Shown here in pieces: positions 57,388 through 63,922 of a stretch of 64,000 nucleotides of DNA (position 1 is its first letter; each line of letters begins with the position of its first letter). The notes beneath the pieces are model-generated. The model ran no database searches and was not told where the DNA came from. It saw only the letters and a program-made list of their open reading frames with translations. The DNA is taken from IMG/VR virus record IMGVR_UViG_3300028800_000092, positions 1-64,000 of that record. The stretch is one strand, 5' to 3'. Source of the DNA: a virus. The translations under genes were made by a program, and so were the position numbers.

Positions 57388-58703
57388 TACGGTTTCATGA
57401 CCTCCGTGCCACGAACCATCCAATGGTTACTACCGTTCACAGGCTGTAAGTTTTTCTCCGGGTCTGCGAAGGCCTTGGCCGGGATACCCTCGAACATGGC
57501 TTGTAGGGCAGCCTGTCGAGCGATCTTGGACCTCTCAGATGTTCCATTGTTCGGGAACATCCAAAGTAACAGCCCCTCAATCATCGGCATATTGCGCCCA
57601 AGTATACTGTGCGCCATGCTCACGTTCGCCGTGTTGATGGTCTCTTCGACTTCCATGTCTGTGGTTAGCCACGAGTCAAAGTACCCCTGCAAGTACATGT
57701 ACAGACTCGCTCTCGCGAGGTCTAGTGTCAAGTATCCCACAGTCGAATTCAAACACCACTGATTCGAGAGCACACGATACTCAAGGCCGTAGCTAGTCTT
57801 TCTATATTCCCCGGCCTTCCCATACAGTGTCCTGCGCTTTGGGTTGTCCACATGCTGAAACATGCCCACGGACATGATACCGAGTATCGCGTCCACGGCC
57901 TTCACTATGTCTGCCGCGTTGCTGTCTGTGATTCCCTTGTGCCCGAAGTGAATATGGCCCCCTGCGGGCCTCATGTTAATGGAATACGGGTCAATGACCG
58001 GCTCCCATTCATGTCCGTAGGCGTTCAGGCTCGGCTTGCAACCGAACTGTACGTATTCCTGCGGGTACTTGATAAGCTGCTCGGTCGGCACTTCAATGAC
58101 CGATCTACTTGAAAGCCGTGCCTGTGGCCGGAGCTTTCGGACTTCACGGAGCGTTCCTAGAAGCGCCTGCTCGATGCCATAGACTACGACATCCAAGCAC
58201 ATAGCTGTGTCTTTGAACCGCGCTTCTGCCTGTAGGCCGTCCCAGTACGCAGACGAATGTAGCATCGCAGGAGTCAAGCTCCCGTCCCGAAGGGTAGCCG
58301 ACAGCTCTATAGGTGCTTCCTTACTCGGTAGCACAGTCCATGCGGGAATTATAGTCCCGCCCTCTTCAAGGAAGAACTCGGGGTCAGAGCCAATCGTTAC
58401 ACTTTCGTGTTGAAGGAGCAACGCCAGATTCTTAGTCCGTAGCGTATCCTTCTCTGTCTCTGTAAGCTCCCGAACATCCCGCTCATTGGTATCGAGTGGC
58501 TTATGGTACCGTGACCCTTTGCTGGAAGGGGGCACAATGCCCCCGCCAGTCCAAGGAAACACCAGCCCATTCGGTATCTGAACGAACTGCCGGTAATCTG
58601 TCCCACGGGGGCTCGCGTGACACTGCGTCGCGCACATGCCCATGTAGTCCAGGTGCTCTACGAGCGGTTCGCTCGCTTCCTTGAGCATCCAAGCTCTGTT
58701 CAC
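57387..58703 (-). CDS. COOH-NH2 (amido)ligase, phiEco32 type 2-like, copy 3
   Basis: This 438-residue protein has 'GSDPEF' at 105-110, 'LQAEARFKD' at 157-165, 'AGGHIHFG' at 247-254 and 'LEYRVLSNQW' further on, the same blocks as copies 1 and 2. About 100 residues precede the first block. It lies about 4.3 kb upstream of the operon with the other copies. Identity among the three is low outside the blocks, so they probably use different substrates. Confidence 0.82.
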   Translation of the reverse strand: MNRAWMLKEASEPLVEHLDYMGMCATQCHASPRGTDYRQFVQIPNGLVFPWTGGGIVPPSSKGSRYHKPLDTNERDVRELTETEKDTLRTKNLALLLQHESVTIGSDPEFFLEEGGTIIPAWTVLPSKEAPIELSATLRDGSLTPAMLHSSAYWDGLQAEARFKDTAMCLDVVVYGIEQALLGTLREVRKLRPQARLSSRSVIEVPTEQLIKYPQEYVQFGCKPSLNAYGHEWEPVIDPYSINMRPAGGHIHFGHKGITDSNAADIVKAVDAILGIMSVGMFQHVDNPKRRTLYGKAGEYRKTSYGLEYRVLSNQWCLNSTVGYLTLDLARASLYMYLQGYFDSWLTTDMEVEETINTANVSMAHSILGRNMPMIEGLLLWMFPNNGTSERSKIARQAALQAMFEGIPAKAFADPEKNLQPVNGSNHWMVRGTEVMKP

Positions 58704-59161
58704 TTTTTCACCGCTTTCTTGCCTACTTTTACGTGAACTTCCGGTTCAACTCGAAAGCCCCAAAGTGTACAATTGTAGTCCCCGTGACACGTCTGGAACG
58801 TGGCCAGTTTAATCCAGCCGGTCTTTGCGAGGGCTTCGGCTACATTTTCCTGCATGTCCGTAGTCACCGCAAGGCTCGCTACGGCATTAGCCCACAGGTA
58901 TCCCTGCGTATCCTTGGCATCTTCGCCCCGAGCCGCTTGGAACTTCTGAAGTGAGTCAAGGATACTCTCATCCGCGGTGAACTTGTTCTGCATATTGGGC
59001 TTCACAACCCATCTGTCCCCGCGTGCTTGCGCGGCTTCATAGGCTTTCATGGCACGCTTGTAGCCCTCTTCGTCCACTTCGTAGTGCCCGTCGACTCCCC
59101 AAAAGCCACTCAGAATACTAATCGAACAACAACTCGGAAACTGCTGTAACTGCCAAGCCAA
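58700..59161 (-). CDS. FPxCC-type protein, paralogue 2
   Basis: TTG 59161 follows AAGGAG and gives 153 residues. It has 'FPSCCSISILSGFWGVDG' at the N-terminus, a charged helical centre and 'LATFQTCHGDYNCTLWGFRV' at the C-terminus, like the product at 54796-55122. It overlaps amidoligase 3 (GTGA). Being coupled to the ligase makes it a candidate partner or substrate, but this is not shown. Confidence 0.65.
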   Translation of the reverse strand: MAWQLQQFPSCCSISILSGFWGVDGHYEVDEEGYKRAMKAYEAAQARGDRWVVKPNMQNKFTADESILDSLQKFQAARGEDAKDTQGYLWANAVASLAVTTDMQENVAEALAKTGWIKLATFQTCHGDYNCTLWGFRVEPEVHVKVGKKAVKK

Positions 59162-59162
59162 G

Positions 59163-59450
59163 TTAAACTCCTTCCGCGATGGCCCTATTGTGTTCCTCTA
59201 GAGCCTCATCTTCGCGCTCGCGGAGTATTAGTGCAGTCAATCGGAGCCAATTCTGGTACCGATTTCGCGTAGCGTCGAGTTCGGAGCGGAGCTTATTGAA
59301 TTGAAAGCCGTCGATTTTGCGCTCAATGAGCATTAGGCGTAGCAGATGTTCGATTTGGCTTATGAGAGCGTCCTTCTCCTCGAAGGTTGCACGGGAGATA
59401 GGGCGGAACTTGGGGCCGCTTCGCTGGCGGTCAACAAGGGTGCTTATCAT
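59163..59450 (-). CDS. Helical protein, 95 residues
   Basis: This product is almost all helix, with 'EKDALISQIEHLLRLML' and 'NWLRLTALILRERED', so it may be a coiled coil. It overlaps the upstream gene (ATGA). No family is known. Confidence 0.6.
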   Translation of the reverse strand: MISTLVDRQRSGPKFRPISRATFEEKDALISQIEHLLRLMLIERKIDGFQFNKLRSELDATRNRYQNWLRLTALILREREDEALEEHNRAIAEGV

Positions 59451-59659
59451 AAGAACCCCTTGTCAACGTCTATCATGAAGGCGGCAATTCCAATAGACCC
59501 CGCTGGCACATATCGGCCTTGGACGCCTTCGTACATATAGGGTGCGGTTGCCTGTGGGCAACATAGTGGGTCTACACACACTAAGACAGGGAGCTTGTCA
59601 TCTACTCCCGATAGCGCGGCCTTTAACTCTCCAACTGTCAACCCGTTCCAGCGTTTCAC
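59447..59659 (-). CDS. Small alpha/beta protein, 70 residues
   Basis: GTG 59659, with ACGGAGG eight bases upstream, is preferred to ATG 59716. The product has 'LTVGELKAALSGVDDKLPVL' in parts and a Cys pair 'DPLCCPQ', the general pattern of small phage proteins with a 'VGELKAAL..VDD.LPV' form. Function unknown. Confidence 0.6.
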   Translation of the reverse strand: MKRWNGLTVGELKAALSGVDDKLPVLVCVDPLCCPQATAPYMYEGVQGRYVPAGSIGIAAFMIDVDKGFL

Positions 59660-59729
59660 GTGACTAACCTCCGTACCCAATAAATGGCCTTGGGTACCCA
59701 ATAGTATCGAAGCCAAATGAAGCGGGTTT

Positions 59730-59939
59730 TCATAGAACTCCAGCCTTCAAGTCCGCTGCCGCCATGTGCAAGTTTTCCCAGCCCGCCTCGATCATGCGGT
59801 CAGTTATGTGCGTAGCATAGTAGCTATCTCGCACGGCGTTAATGTTCTTCTCTGTAACAGGGACGCCCGCTTCTTCGGGCGCGAGCTTGATATCCTCTTT
59901 CGTCCAGTACGTTTCCCCGAACTTCTCGTCCTTTGTCAC
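59730..59939 (-). CDS. Hypothetical protein, 69 residues
   Basis: GTG 59939 overlaps the upstream stop (GTGA). It has 'YWTKEDIKLAPEEAGV', 'VTEKNINAVRDSYYAT' and a helical end. The composition suggests a small soluble alpha protein. It is probably translated with the HTH-like gene before it. Confidence 0.6.
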   Translation of the reverse strand: MTKDEKFGETYWTKEDIKLAPEEAGVPVTEKNINAVRDSYYATHITDRMIEAGWENLHMAAADLKAGVL

Positions 59940-60082
59940 TCGCCGCCCCCGTTCAGGTATGCTACATACTCGGCCACGTACTCCCGTACCAGGCCGAGCC
60001 GCGTCGCAATACCGTTCAGGCTCTCGTCCTCATGGTACAGAACTTGAATGGCCCTCTTCTGTTCGTCTGTCAAGTAGTTCAT
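59936..60082 (-). CDS. Small helix-turn-helix-like protein
   Basis: ATG 60082 behind AGGAGG gives 48 residues. 'TDEQKRAIQVLYHEDE' and 'NGIATRLGLVREYVAEYVA' have the spacing of an HTH. It could be a small regulator. It follows the 10-bp hairpin at 60107-60135. Confidence 0.58.
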   Translation of the reverse strand: MNYLTDEQKRAIQVLYHEDESLNGIATRLGLVREYVAEYVAYLNGGGE

Positions 60083-60106
60083 GAATCCTCCTGTTAAGCA
60101 AACTAG

Positions 60107-60135
60107 TAGCTACACACACATATATTGTGTAGCTA
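60107..60135 (-). promoter_or_regulatory. 10-bp stem-loop between two small genes
   Basis: TAGCTACACA and TGTGTAGCTA pair perfectly around a nine-base AT-rich loop. No T-run follows in the transcription direction, so it may be an operator, an mRNA-stability hairpin or a weak pause site before the HTH-like gene. Confidence 0.45.
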
Positions 60136-60140
60136 GTGGC

Positions 60141-60287
60141 TTACTTGTGAAAGAGTGCCCACACATTAAGGCAAACGCAGGCCCCCATAAGGGCCGCGAA
60201 CGTGTACGCGTGAGTACGTAAGAACCACACCCCAAGTACGCTACAGTATACTAGCGCACCAGCCGCTATTACTTTCGCAAGGGTCAT
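60141..60287 (-). CDS. Two-helix membrane protein, 48 residues
   Basis: AAAGGAAAGGAG lies before ATG 60287. The product has two membrane helices ('VIAAGALVYCSVLGVWFL' and 'FAALMGACVCLNVWALF'). It lies after the terminator at 60315-60347 in transcription order, so it begins a separate transcript or relies on read-through. Confidence 0.6.
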   Translation of the reverse strand: MTLAKVIAAGALVYCSVLGVWFLRTHAYTFAALMGACVCLNVWALFHK

Positions 60288-60314
60288 ACTCTTTTACTCC
60301 TTTCCTTTCAATAC

Positions 60315-60347
60315 GAAAAGCCCCACGACCCTTTCGGGAGGTGGGGC
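60315..60347 (-). terminator. Rho-independent terminator
   Basis: On the minus strand GCCCCAC and GTGGGGC pair with a 14-base loop that itself contains CCC/GGG, followed by TTTTC. It lies about 50 bases after the gene at 60396-60632. Confidence 0.7.
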
Positions 60348-60395
60348 ATCTCTACTGCTACGGCTGTCGATCTGGCCGGTGTCGCTATGTGTTAA

Positions 60396-60632
60396 CTACT
60401 CCTGCTCGATCTGTTCCTGCTCACCCTCCGGCAGAGCCTTCTGCTCTTCCGTAGCCAGGCTCGGTTCGTCCTGTTCCGGCTGTGCCGCTTCCGTCGCCAG
60501 AGCGGGCTGTTCCTCTTCGATGCGGCCCTCATTGATAGCAAGCGCTTCGTTGTGGGCTTCCGCTACATCCGTGACAACTCCCTCAGTAGCGGGAGCGGCG
60601 TCAGCGGCGTTCACGTTCGTTTCGTCGTTCAT
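60396..60632 (-). CDS. Acidic Ala/Glu/Gln-rich protein
   Basis: ATG 60632 follows GAGAGGAAA, giving 78 residues. The product is strongly acidic and low-complexity ('PALATEAAQPEQDEPSLATE') and probably disordered. A terminator follows it, so it could be abundantly expressed. It might inhibit a host DNA-binding protein by mimicry, which is speculation. Confidence 0.6.
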   Translation of the reverse strand: MNDETNVNAADAAPATEGVVTDVAEAHNEALAINEGRIEEEQPALATEAAQPEQDEPSLATEEQKALPEGEQEQIEQE

Positions 60633-60700
60633 TTGGTATTTCCTCTCTGTTTGTTGAATTTGACCTATGTGGCGCATAGGGGCTCTTCGGAGGTGAAAGG

Positions 60701-60880
60701 TTAAACCTTCTCTACGTCGTACTTCGGACGGACGCGAGAGGTGATCTTGGCGACGTAGCCACCGGACTTGGCGGTTTTCTTCTCAGCAGCCTTCTTGCTC
60801 TTGTGGAGTCTTGATCTGCTAATGTAATGCTCGCCGTCGTCGTCTTTTTCCAGAACAAGCGATACAAACAGTTTCTTCAA
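60701..60880 (-). CDS. Small basic protein, 59 residues
   Basis: TTG 60880 with GGGAGG upstream. The N-terminus is a strand ('LKKLFVSLVLEKDDDG'-like) and the rest is Lys/Arg-rich ('RLHKSKKAAEKKTAKSGG'). It is likely to bind nucleic acid. It precedes the acidic gene and forms a charge pair with it. Confidence 0.58.
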   Translation of the reverse strand: MKKLFVSLVLEKDDDGEHYISRSRLHKSKKAAEKKTAKSGGYVAKITSRVRPKYDVEKV

Positions 60881-60955
60881 CTGTAACCTCCCTTCTCAAG
60901 AATGGTGGAGGATTCGCAGACATATTCGCTTAGGTTGGTGTTTGGTTACCGTTCT

Positions 60956-61179
60956 TTAACCGGGGCAGTCCCCCACGACCACGGTAATGCTTCCAATGGG
61001 CTTGATATGAAACAGCCCGCTAGATTCACATGCCCTCTCCCACTCCGTACCCTTCACGTGGTCTTGGACACCGCGATTCAGGTACGCCAGAGACGTGGTA
61101 GTAACAAGAGCATGGAACCTAGCGCGGTGTTCCGCAACTACTTCGAGTTTTCCCTATAATGAACTACAAATCGCGCCAC
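60956..61179 (-). pseudogene. Split small ORF, -1 frameshift or decayed gene
   Basis: GTG 61179 opens a 13-codon frame ending at 61138. The -1 frame from 61153 to 60956 continues with a clearly protein-like sequence ('VVAEHRARFHALVTTTSLAY', 'GLFHIKPIGSITVVVGD') but has no start codon near its beginning. The frames meet at GGGAAAAC. Either a base is lost, or translation shifts frame there. A 6-bp hairpin (61175-61190) surrounds the GTG. Confidence 0.4.
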
Positions 61180-61327
61180 TTTCTAGTGGCTCCCTACTGA
61201 CCAGGCGGATTGTTCATAGAGAGGCTCCTTATGCAAGGCTAAAGTTTAAGAGGGGGCCACCCAACAGGAGTGAAAAGCGGCCCCCGGCGCGGCACCGTAA
61301 AAGCTCTACACAAACAGGGCCGCGAAC

Positions 61328-61465
61328 TTACAAATAATGCAACTCTTTGTACCCGCACCTCTTGCAGGCACGCATCTGACCCAACCTGAAGGTTTTGCTG
61401 TCCTCCCACTTAGTCCAGTTATGCCCGAACCAAGCGCAGAGCCACAGCAACAGGGAAACTTTCAT
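61328..61465 (-). CDS. Small zinc-type phage protein, 45 residues
   Basis: The start overlaps the upstream stop (ATGA). The product has 'HNWTKWEDSKTFRLGQMR' and 'ACKRCGYKELHYL', the form of many small phage proteins with one Cys pair and a conserved Trp-rich N-terminus. It is probably zinc-binding with a second Cys in 'LCAW'. Confidence 0.65.
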   Translation of the reverse strand: MKVSLLLWLCAWFGHNWTKWEDSKTFRLGQMRACKRCGYKELHYL

Positions 61466-61647
61466 TGAACTGGCCCTACAGGCAAATGCTCGTAGTCCAG
61501 CACGCGCTTCAGGACAATAGCGGCCGCGTCACCAGTAATCGGGAGAAATCCCCTCCCCTTAGTGAAGAACTGCACGCTACTGTTCCTTGGATTGGCGCTT
61601 GGTCGGAACTGCAACCGAACGCCCTTGGGAAGATCGTACTGTTTCAT
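61462..61647 (-). CDS. Small protein, 61 residues
   Basis: ATG 61647 with GGAGG upstream is preferred to the open frame to 61671. The product starts 'MKQYDLPKGVRLQFRPS', has a strand-rich middle and ends with a helix ('AAAIVLKRVLDYEHLPV'). It is coupled to the next gene. An ORF of 42 codons from 61705 in another frame overlaps it and is less likely. Confidence 0.6.
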   Translation of the reverse strand: MKQYDLPKGVRLQFRPSANPRNSSVQFFTKGRGFLPITGDAAAIVLKRVLDYEHLPVGPVQ

Positions 61648-61766
61648 GTAGCCTCCGAGCAGGGGACTCAAGTAGTCCCACTGCCGTCTTACTTCTTTTG
61701 GTCATAGGTAAGTACTCTAACCCCTGCCCAAAACTCCGGGCCTAACATGGACAGGGGCTACAACAC

Positions 61767-61934
61767 TTACGAGACGAACTCGCTCTTTCCGTCCCAGCCC
61801 TGAATGGCGCGCTTGAAGCCCGCCTTCTCTTCGTCCGAGCACGACACCCACAGCGTAGCCAGTTCCGGCATAGTTACGGGGTTCGCAGGAGTCCCGAAGA
61901 ACTGCTGCAATGCGTGCAACTCACTTCCTTGCAT
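61767..61934 (-). CDS. Small acidic protein, 55 residues
   Basis: GGGAGG stands before ATG 61934. The product has 'LHALQQFFGTPANPVTMPEL' in parts and 'WVSCSDEEKAGFKRAI'. It looks like a small alpha protein of phage type. Function unknown. Confidence 0.6.
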   Translation of the reverse strand: MQGSELHALQQFFGTPANPVTMPELATLWVSCSDEEKAGFKRAIQGWDGKSEFVS

Positions 61935-61938
61935 GTTG

Positions 61939-62106
61939 TTACCTCCCTATTTCTACAGCCTGCGTCTTTTCCAGCTCCTGCTGCATCCAAATGCAGTCCT
62001 CTACAGTTACCCGCTGCCGAATCGCAAACAACCACTCGGCTTCGCATTGGTTACTACAAAACACGCACAACTCCGGTATCTCCCGTACGCACCACAGACA
62101 GTGCAT
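61939..62106 (-). CDS. Small zinc-ribbon protein, 55 residues
   Basis: ATG 62106 lies three bases after the upstream stop. It has 'MHCLWCVREIPELCVFCS' and 'QCEAEWL', four or more cysteines in a zinc-ribbon arrangement, then an acidic helix ('DCIWMQQELEKTQAV'). The open frame to 62166 is less likely. Confidence 0.62.
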   Translation of the reverse strand: MHCLWCVREIPELCVFCSNQCEAEWLFAIRQRVTVEDCIWMQQELEKTQAVEIGR

Positions 62107-62108
62107 AG

Positions 62109-62327
62109 CTACGCCGCCTTCCGGTAATGCGGAGCCTGTGCCAGTACCGCGAACTCCCCGGTACATACATGGCTATTCACACAGACGGTTCGTACCCGGA
62201 CGTTGCCCCGGAGTGTAACGAGTCTCCAGAGTCCCCCGCAGGTACTCCCGTCCACATTCTTCTGGCGACACTGCTTCTTAGCCAGTCGCCAAACCGTCCG
62301 TATCTGAGTTTTCTTTGTTGCTGCCAT
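62109..62327 (-). CDS. Basic Cys-containing protein, 72 residues
   Basis: ATG 62327 overlaps the macrodomain gene by 50 bases. The product has 'KKQCRQKNVDGSTCGGLW' and 'RTVCVNSHVCTG', four cysteines that may form a zinc site, and is rich in Arg and Lys. It is probably nucleic-acid-binding. Confidence 0.55.
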   Translation of the reverse strand: MAATKKTQIRTVWRLAKKQCRQKNVDGSTCGGLWRLVTLRGNVRVRTVCVNSHVCTGEFAVLAQAPHYRKAA

Positions 62328-62772
62328 TGCTGGCCTCCTGTTTCTCGAACGTAATCACATACACCGAATCCGGTAACTTCTCCAGTAACGGTTTCACATC
62401 CTTCCAATCTAGTTTCCCGTTCCCTACTCCGGGCCGCGGCAGAATCCAAATTAGTCTCGGATTCGCCTCTATGAACCTTTGTAATTCCTGAACGGAGCGA
62501 GCTATTAGCTCCAAGTCCGCTCTCTCGAACCACTGATGCTTCACAGGGAACATTAACACACCTACAAACAACCACTCTACATGATTCCCGCGATGCATAA
62601 GCCTGTCGCCGAGCTTAGCGGCGATTCCCGGAAAGCGCTGTGTAGCCTCTAAAGCATTCCCACGGCCCATTACACCCTCACCATTGGCTTTAACTGTGCC
62701 ATTGGTAGTTAGACAAATAACGGTGTTATGATACCCGTGAAAGTCCCAGAGGTTTCCAGTAATTTCCTTCAT
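62278..62772 (-). CDS. Macrodomain protein (ADP-ribose binding)
   Basis: This 164-residue protein has the phage macrodomain pattern: 'TGNLWDFHGYHNTVIC', 'GVMGRGNALEATQRFPGIA', 'LFVGVLMFPVKHQW', 'LIWILPRPGVGNGKLDWKDV' and a last strand 'SVYVITFEK'. The glycine-rich loop after 'GVMGRGNA' and 'RPGVGNG' would bind ADP-ribose. It may remove ADP-ribose from phage or host proteins, or clear a related metabolite, and could be a counter-defence function. Confidence 0.78.
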   Translation of the reverse strand: MKEITGNLWDFHGYHNTVICLTTNGTVKANGEGVMGRGNALEATQRFPGIAAKLGDRLMHRGNHVEWLFVGVLMFPVKHQWFERADLELIARSVQELQRFIEANPRLIWILPRPGVGNGKLDWKDVKPLLEKLPDSVYVITFEKQEASNGSNKENSDTDGLATG

Positions 62773-62782
62773 ATATGTTCTC

Positions 62783-62867
62783 TAATAGCCCTAACTTACA
62801 GGCCACTCACGACTTGCGGATTCAGGCGCATAGCCGTCGTGTGAAACTGTACTGGCTAGGGCTATTA
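62783..62867. ncRNA. Putative structured RNA, 85 nt, element C
   Basis: TAATAGCCCTA and TAGGGCTATTA pair perfectly over 11 bp, and CACGAC/GTCGTG forms an inner 6-bp stem around further short stems. The segment is free of ORFs and is tRNA-sized but lacks the T-arm. It is the first of three such elements in the 377-base gap before 63150. Confidence 0.4.
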
Positions 62868-62922
62868 CAAAATAGGAAACGGTGCCCCCAAAGGCGAAGC
62901 ACCGTGCCCTTCTGTACGTGAT

Positions 62923-63004
62923 AGGGGCACTCCCCAAGTAGGCAGCACGTGACCCCTACAGGACATAAGGAAGTGCCCTGAACGGATTGGACAATAGTGC
63001 CCCT
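62923..63004. ncRNA. Putative structured RNA, 82 nt, element D
   Basis: AGGGGCACT and AGTGCCCCT pair over 9 bp. An alternative inner pairing (GTAGG with CCTAC) exists inside. It lies between elements C and E. Just to its left ACGGTGC and GCACCGT form another hairpin (62878-62904 region). Confidence 0.3.
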
Positions 63005-63075
63005 GACCTTGCACTTGCCCAGTTACGTGACTGTTCTAGAGTTAACGTAGGCTATTTGGGGAGGAACTCGTGAAG

Positions 63076-63141
63076 GGGCGTAGCTGCGGAACGTGGTCTA
63101 ATTGACATTGCCTTGCGTCCAAATCGGCTTATGCTACGCCC
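63076..63141. ncRNA. Putative structured RNA, 66 nt, element E
   Basis: GGGCGTAGC and GCTACGCCC pair perfectly over 9 bp with an outer possible G-T pair. It ends nine bases before the gene at 63150, so on the minus strand it would follow that gene and could act as a 3' structure. Confidence 0.3.
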
Positions 63142-63149
63142 TAGTTGAA

Positions 63150-63482
63150 CTACGCCGCAATCCCTTCCGACGGAATCACGGACATCGTATCGACGCTGCC
63201 TAGGTACATGGCATGAATCTCACCTTCCGTCATCCAGTGAACCATGCCCGTGTGAATGTGCTCTGCCAGCCAGTTCATGTACTTGACCAGCTCGCCCTTG
63301 GTACTCTGCGGTTTCATCGGCTTGCCGTCGAAGGTAGCTGGCCGATTCGGTGTAGCATCCACTTGCAGGATTCGCAGCAATAGGCTACGAACCTTCTTGA
63401 ACTTCGCTACGTCGTGCTCCTGTAGGCTCTCGACCAGAGTGCCTTCCAGTTGCCGTTGTGCAGATTGCATACCTGCTTCCAT
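63150..63482 (-). CDS. Hypothetical helical protein, 110 residues
   Basis: GGAGAAGCCT precedes ATG 63482. The product is helical with 'AKFKKVRSLLLRILQVD', a middle 'NRPATFDGKPMKPQST' loop and a C-terminal 'YMNWLAEHIHTGMVHWM'. It is followed by the structured segments. No family is recognised. Confidence 0.6.
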   Translation of the reverse strand: MEAGMQSAQRQLEGTLVESLQEHDVAKFKKVRSLLLRILQVDATPNRPATFDGKPMKPQSTKGELVKYMNWLAEHIHTGMVHWMTEGEIHAMYLGSVDTMSVIPSEGIAA

Positions 63483-63624
63483 AGGCTTCTCCTGTTGCTC
63501 TGAATACGGCTTACCTATTGCTAGGCTCTCGGATTGCCGCTAGACCCCCGGTCTAGGCTTAACGTCCTTAGGCATCGTAGTCTGAATTGCTAAGGAATAA
63601 CTATTCCCACATAACAGACTAATC

Positions 63625-63647
63625 ACTGGGGAGACTTGCTCCCCAGT
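63625..63647 (-). terminator. GC-rich stem-loop after the last small gene
   Basis: ACTGGGGAG and CTCCCCAGT form a perfect 9-bp stem with a five-base loop. It follows the gene at 63658-63849. No T-run follows (GATTAG), so it is an incomplete terminator or an mRNA-protecting hairpin. Confidence 0.5.
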
Positions 63648-63657
63648 CAATAGCGTG

Positions 63658-63849
63658 CTACCTGAGCATATGCCCAACGGGCTTCAATTCCCGCATCCCA
63701 CAAGGCGTCCCAAGGAACGGGGCCAACAACGCCCCTTGAAATATCCGTACTGCTGTGGCCTTTGGGAAAGCCTGCCCTTCCACTAGGCGCTTCCACGTCC
63801 CATTTTCTTGCTTCTCGAATAGACCATAAAGTTGCTTACGTTGTTTCAT
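63658..63849 (-). CDS. Small phage protein, 63 residues
   Basis: AGGAGACC stands before ATG 63849. The product has 'YGLFEKQENGTWKRLVEG', 'AFPKATAVRIFQGALLA' and a C-terminal Gly/Met-rich end. It has the general 'W.RL...AFP...AVR.FQ..LL' form of a small phage family. Function unknown. Confidence 0.65.
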   Translation of the reverse strand: MKQRKQLYGLFEKQENGTWKRLVEGQAFPKATAVRIFQGALLAPFLGTPCGMRELKPVGHMLR

Positions 63850-63879
63850 GGTATAGGTCTCCTGTTACCTATAGGGCCT

Positions 63880-63922
63880 GTGTCCATTTTCGGACACTCT
63901 CGAAACCCGCAAAACGCGGGTT
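63880..63922 (-). promoter_or_regulatory. Two stem-loops in the leader at the right edge
   Basis: GTGTCC/GGACAC (63880-63897) and AACCCGC/GCGGGTT (63904-63922) are perfect 6- and 7-bp stems. They lie 30 to 75 bases upstream of the last gene on the minus strand. The second could end an upstream transcript, but no T-run follows it. Beyond 63922 I see only short repeats of TGCGCC. Confidence 0.4.

Noticed and set aside
61583-61705. 42-codon minus-strand ORF from ATG 61705
   Set aside because: It overlaps the better supported gene at 61462-61647, has a weak ribosome site and no motif.
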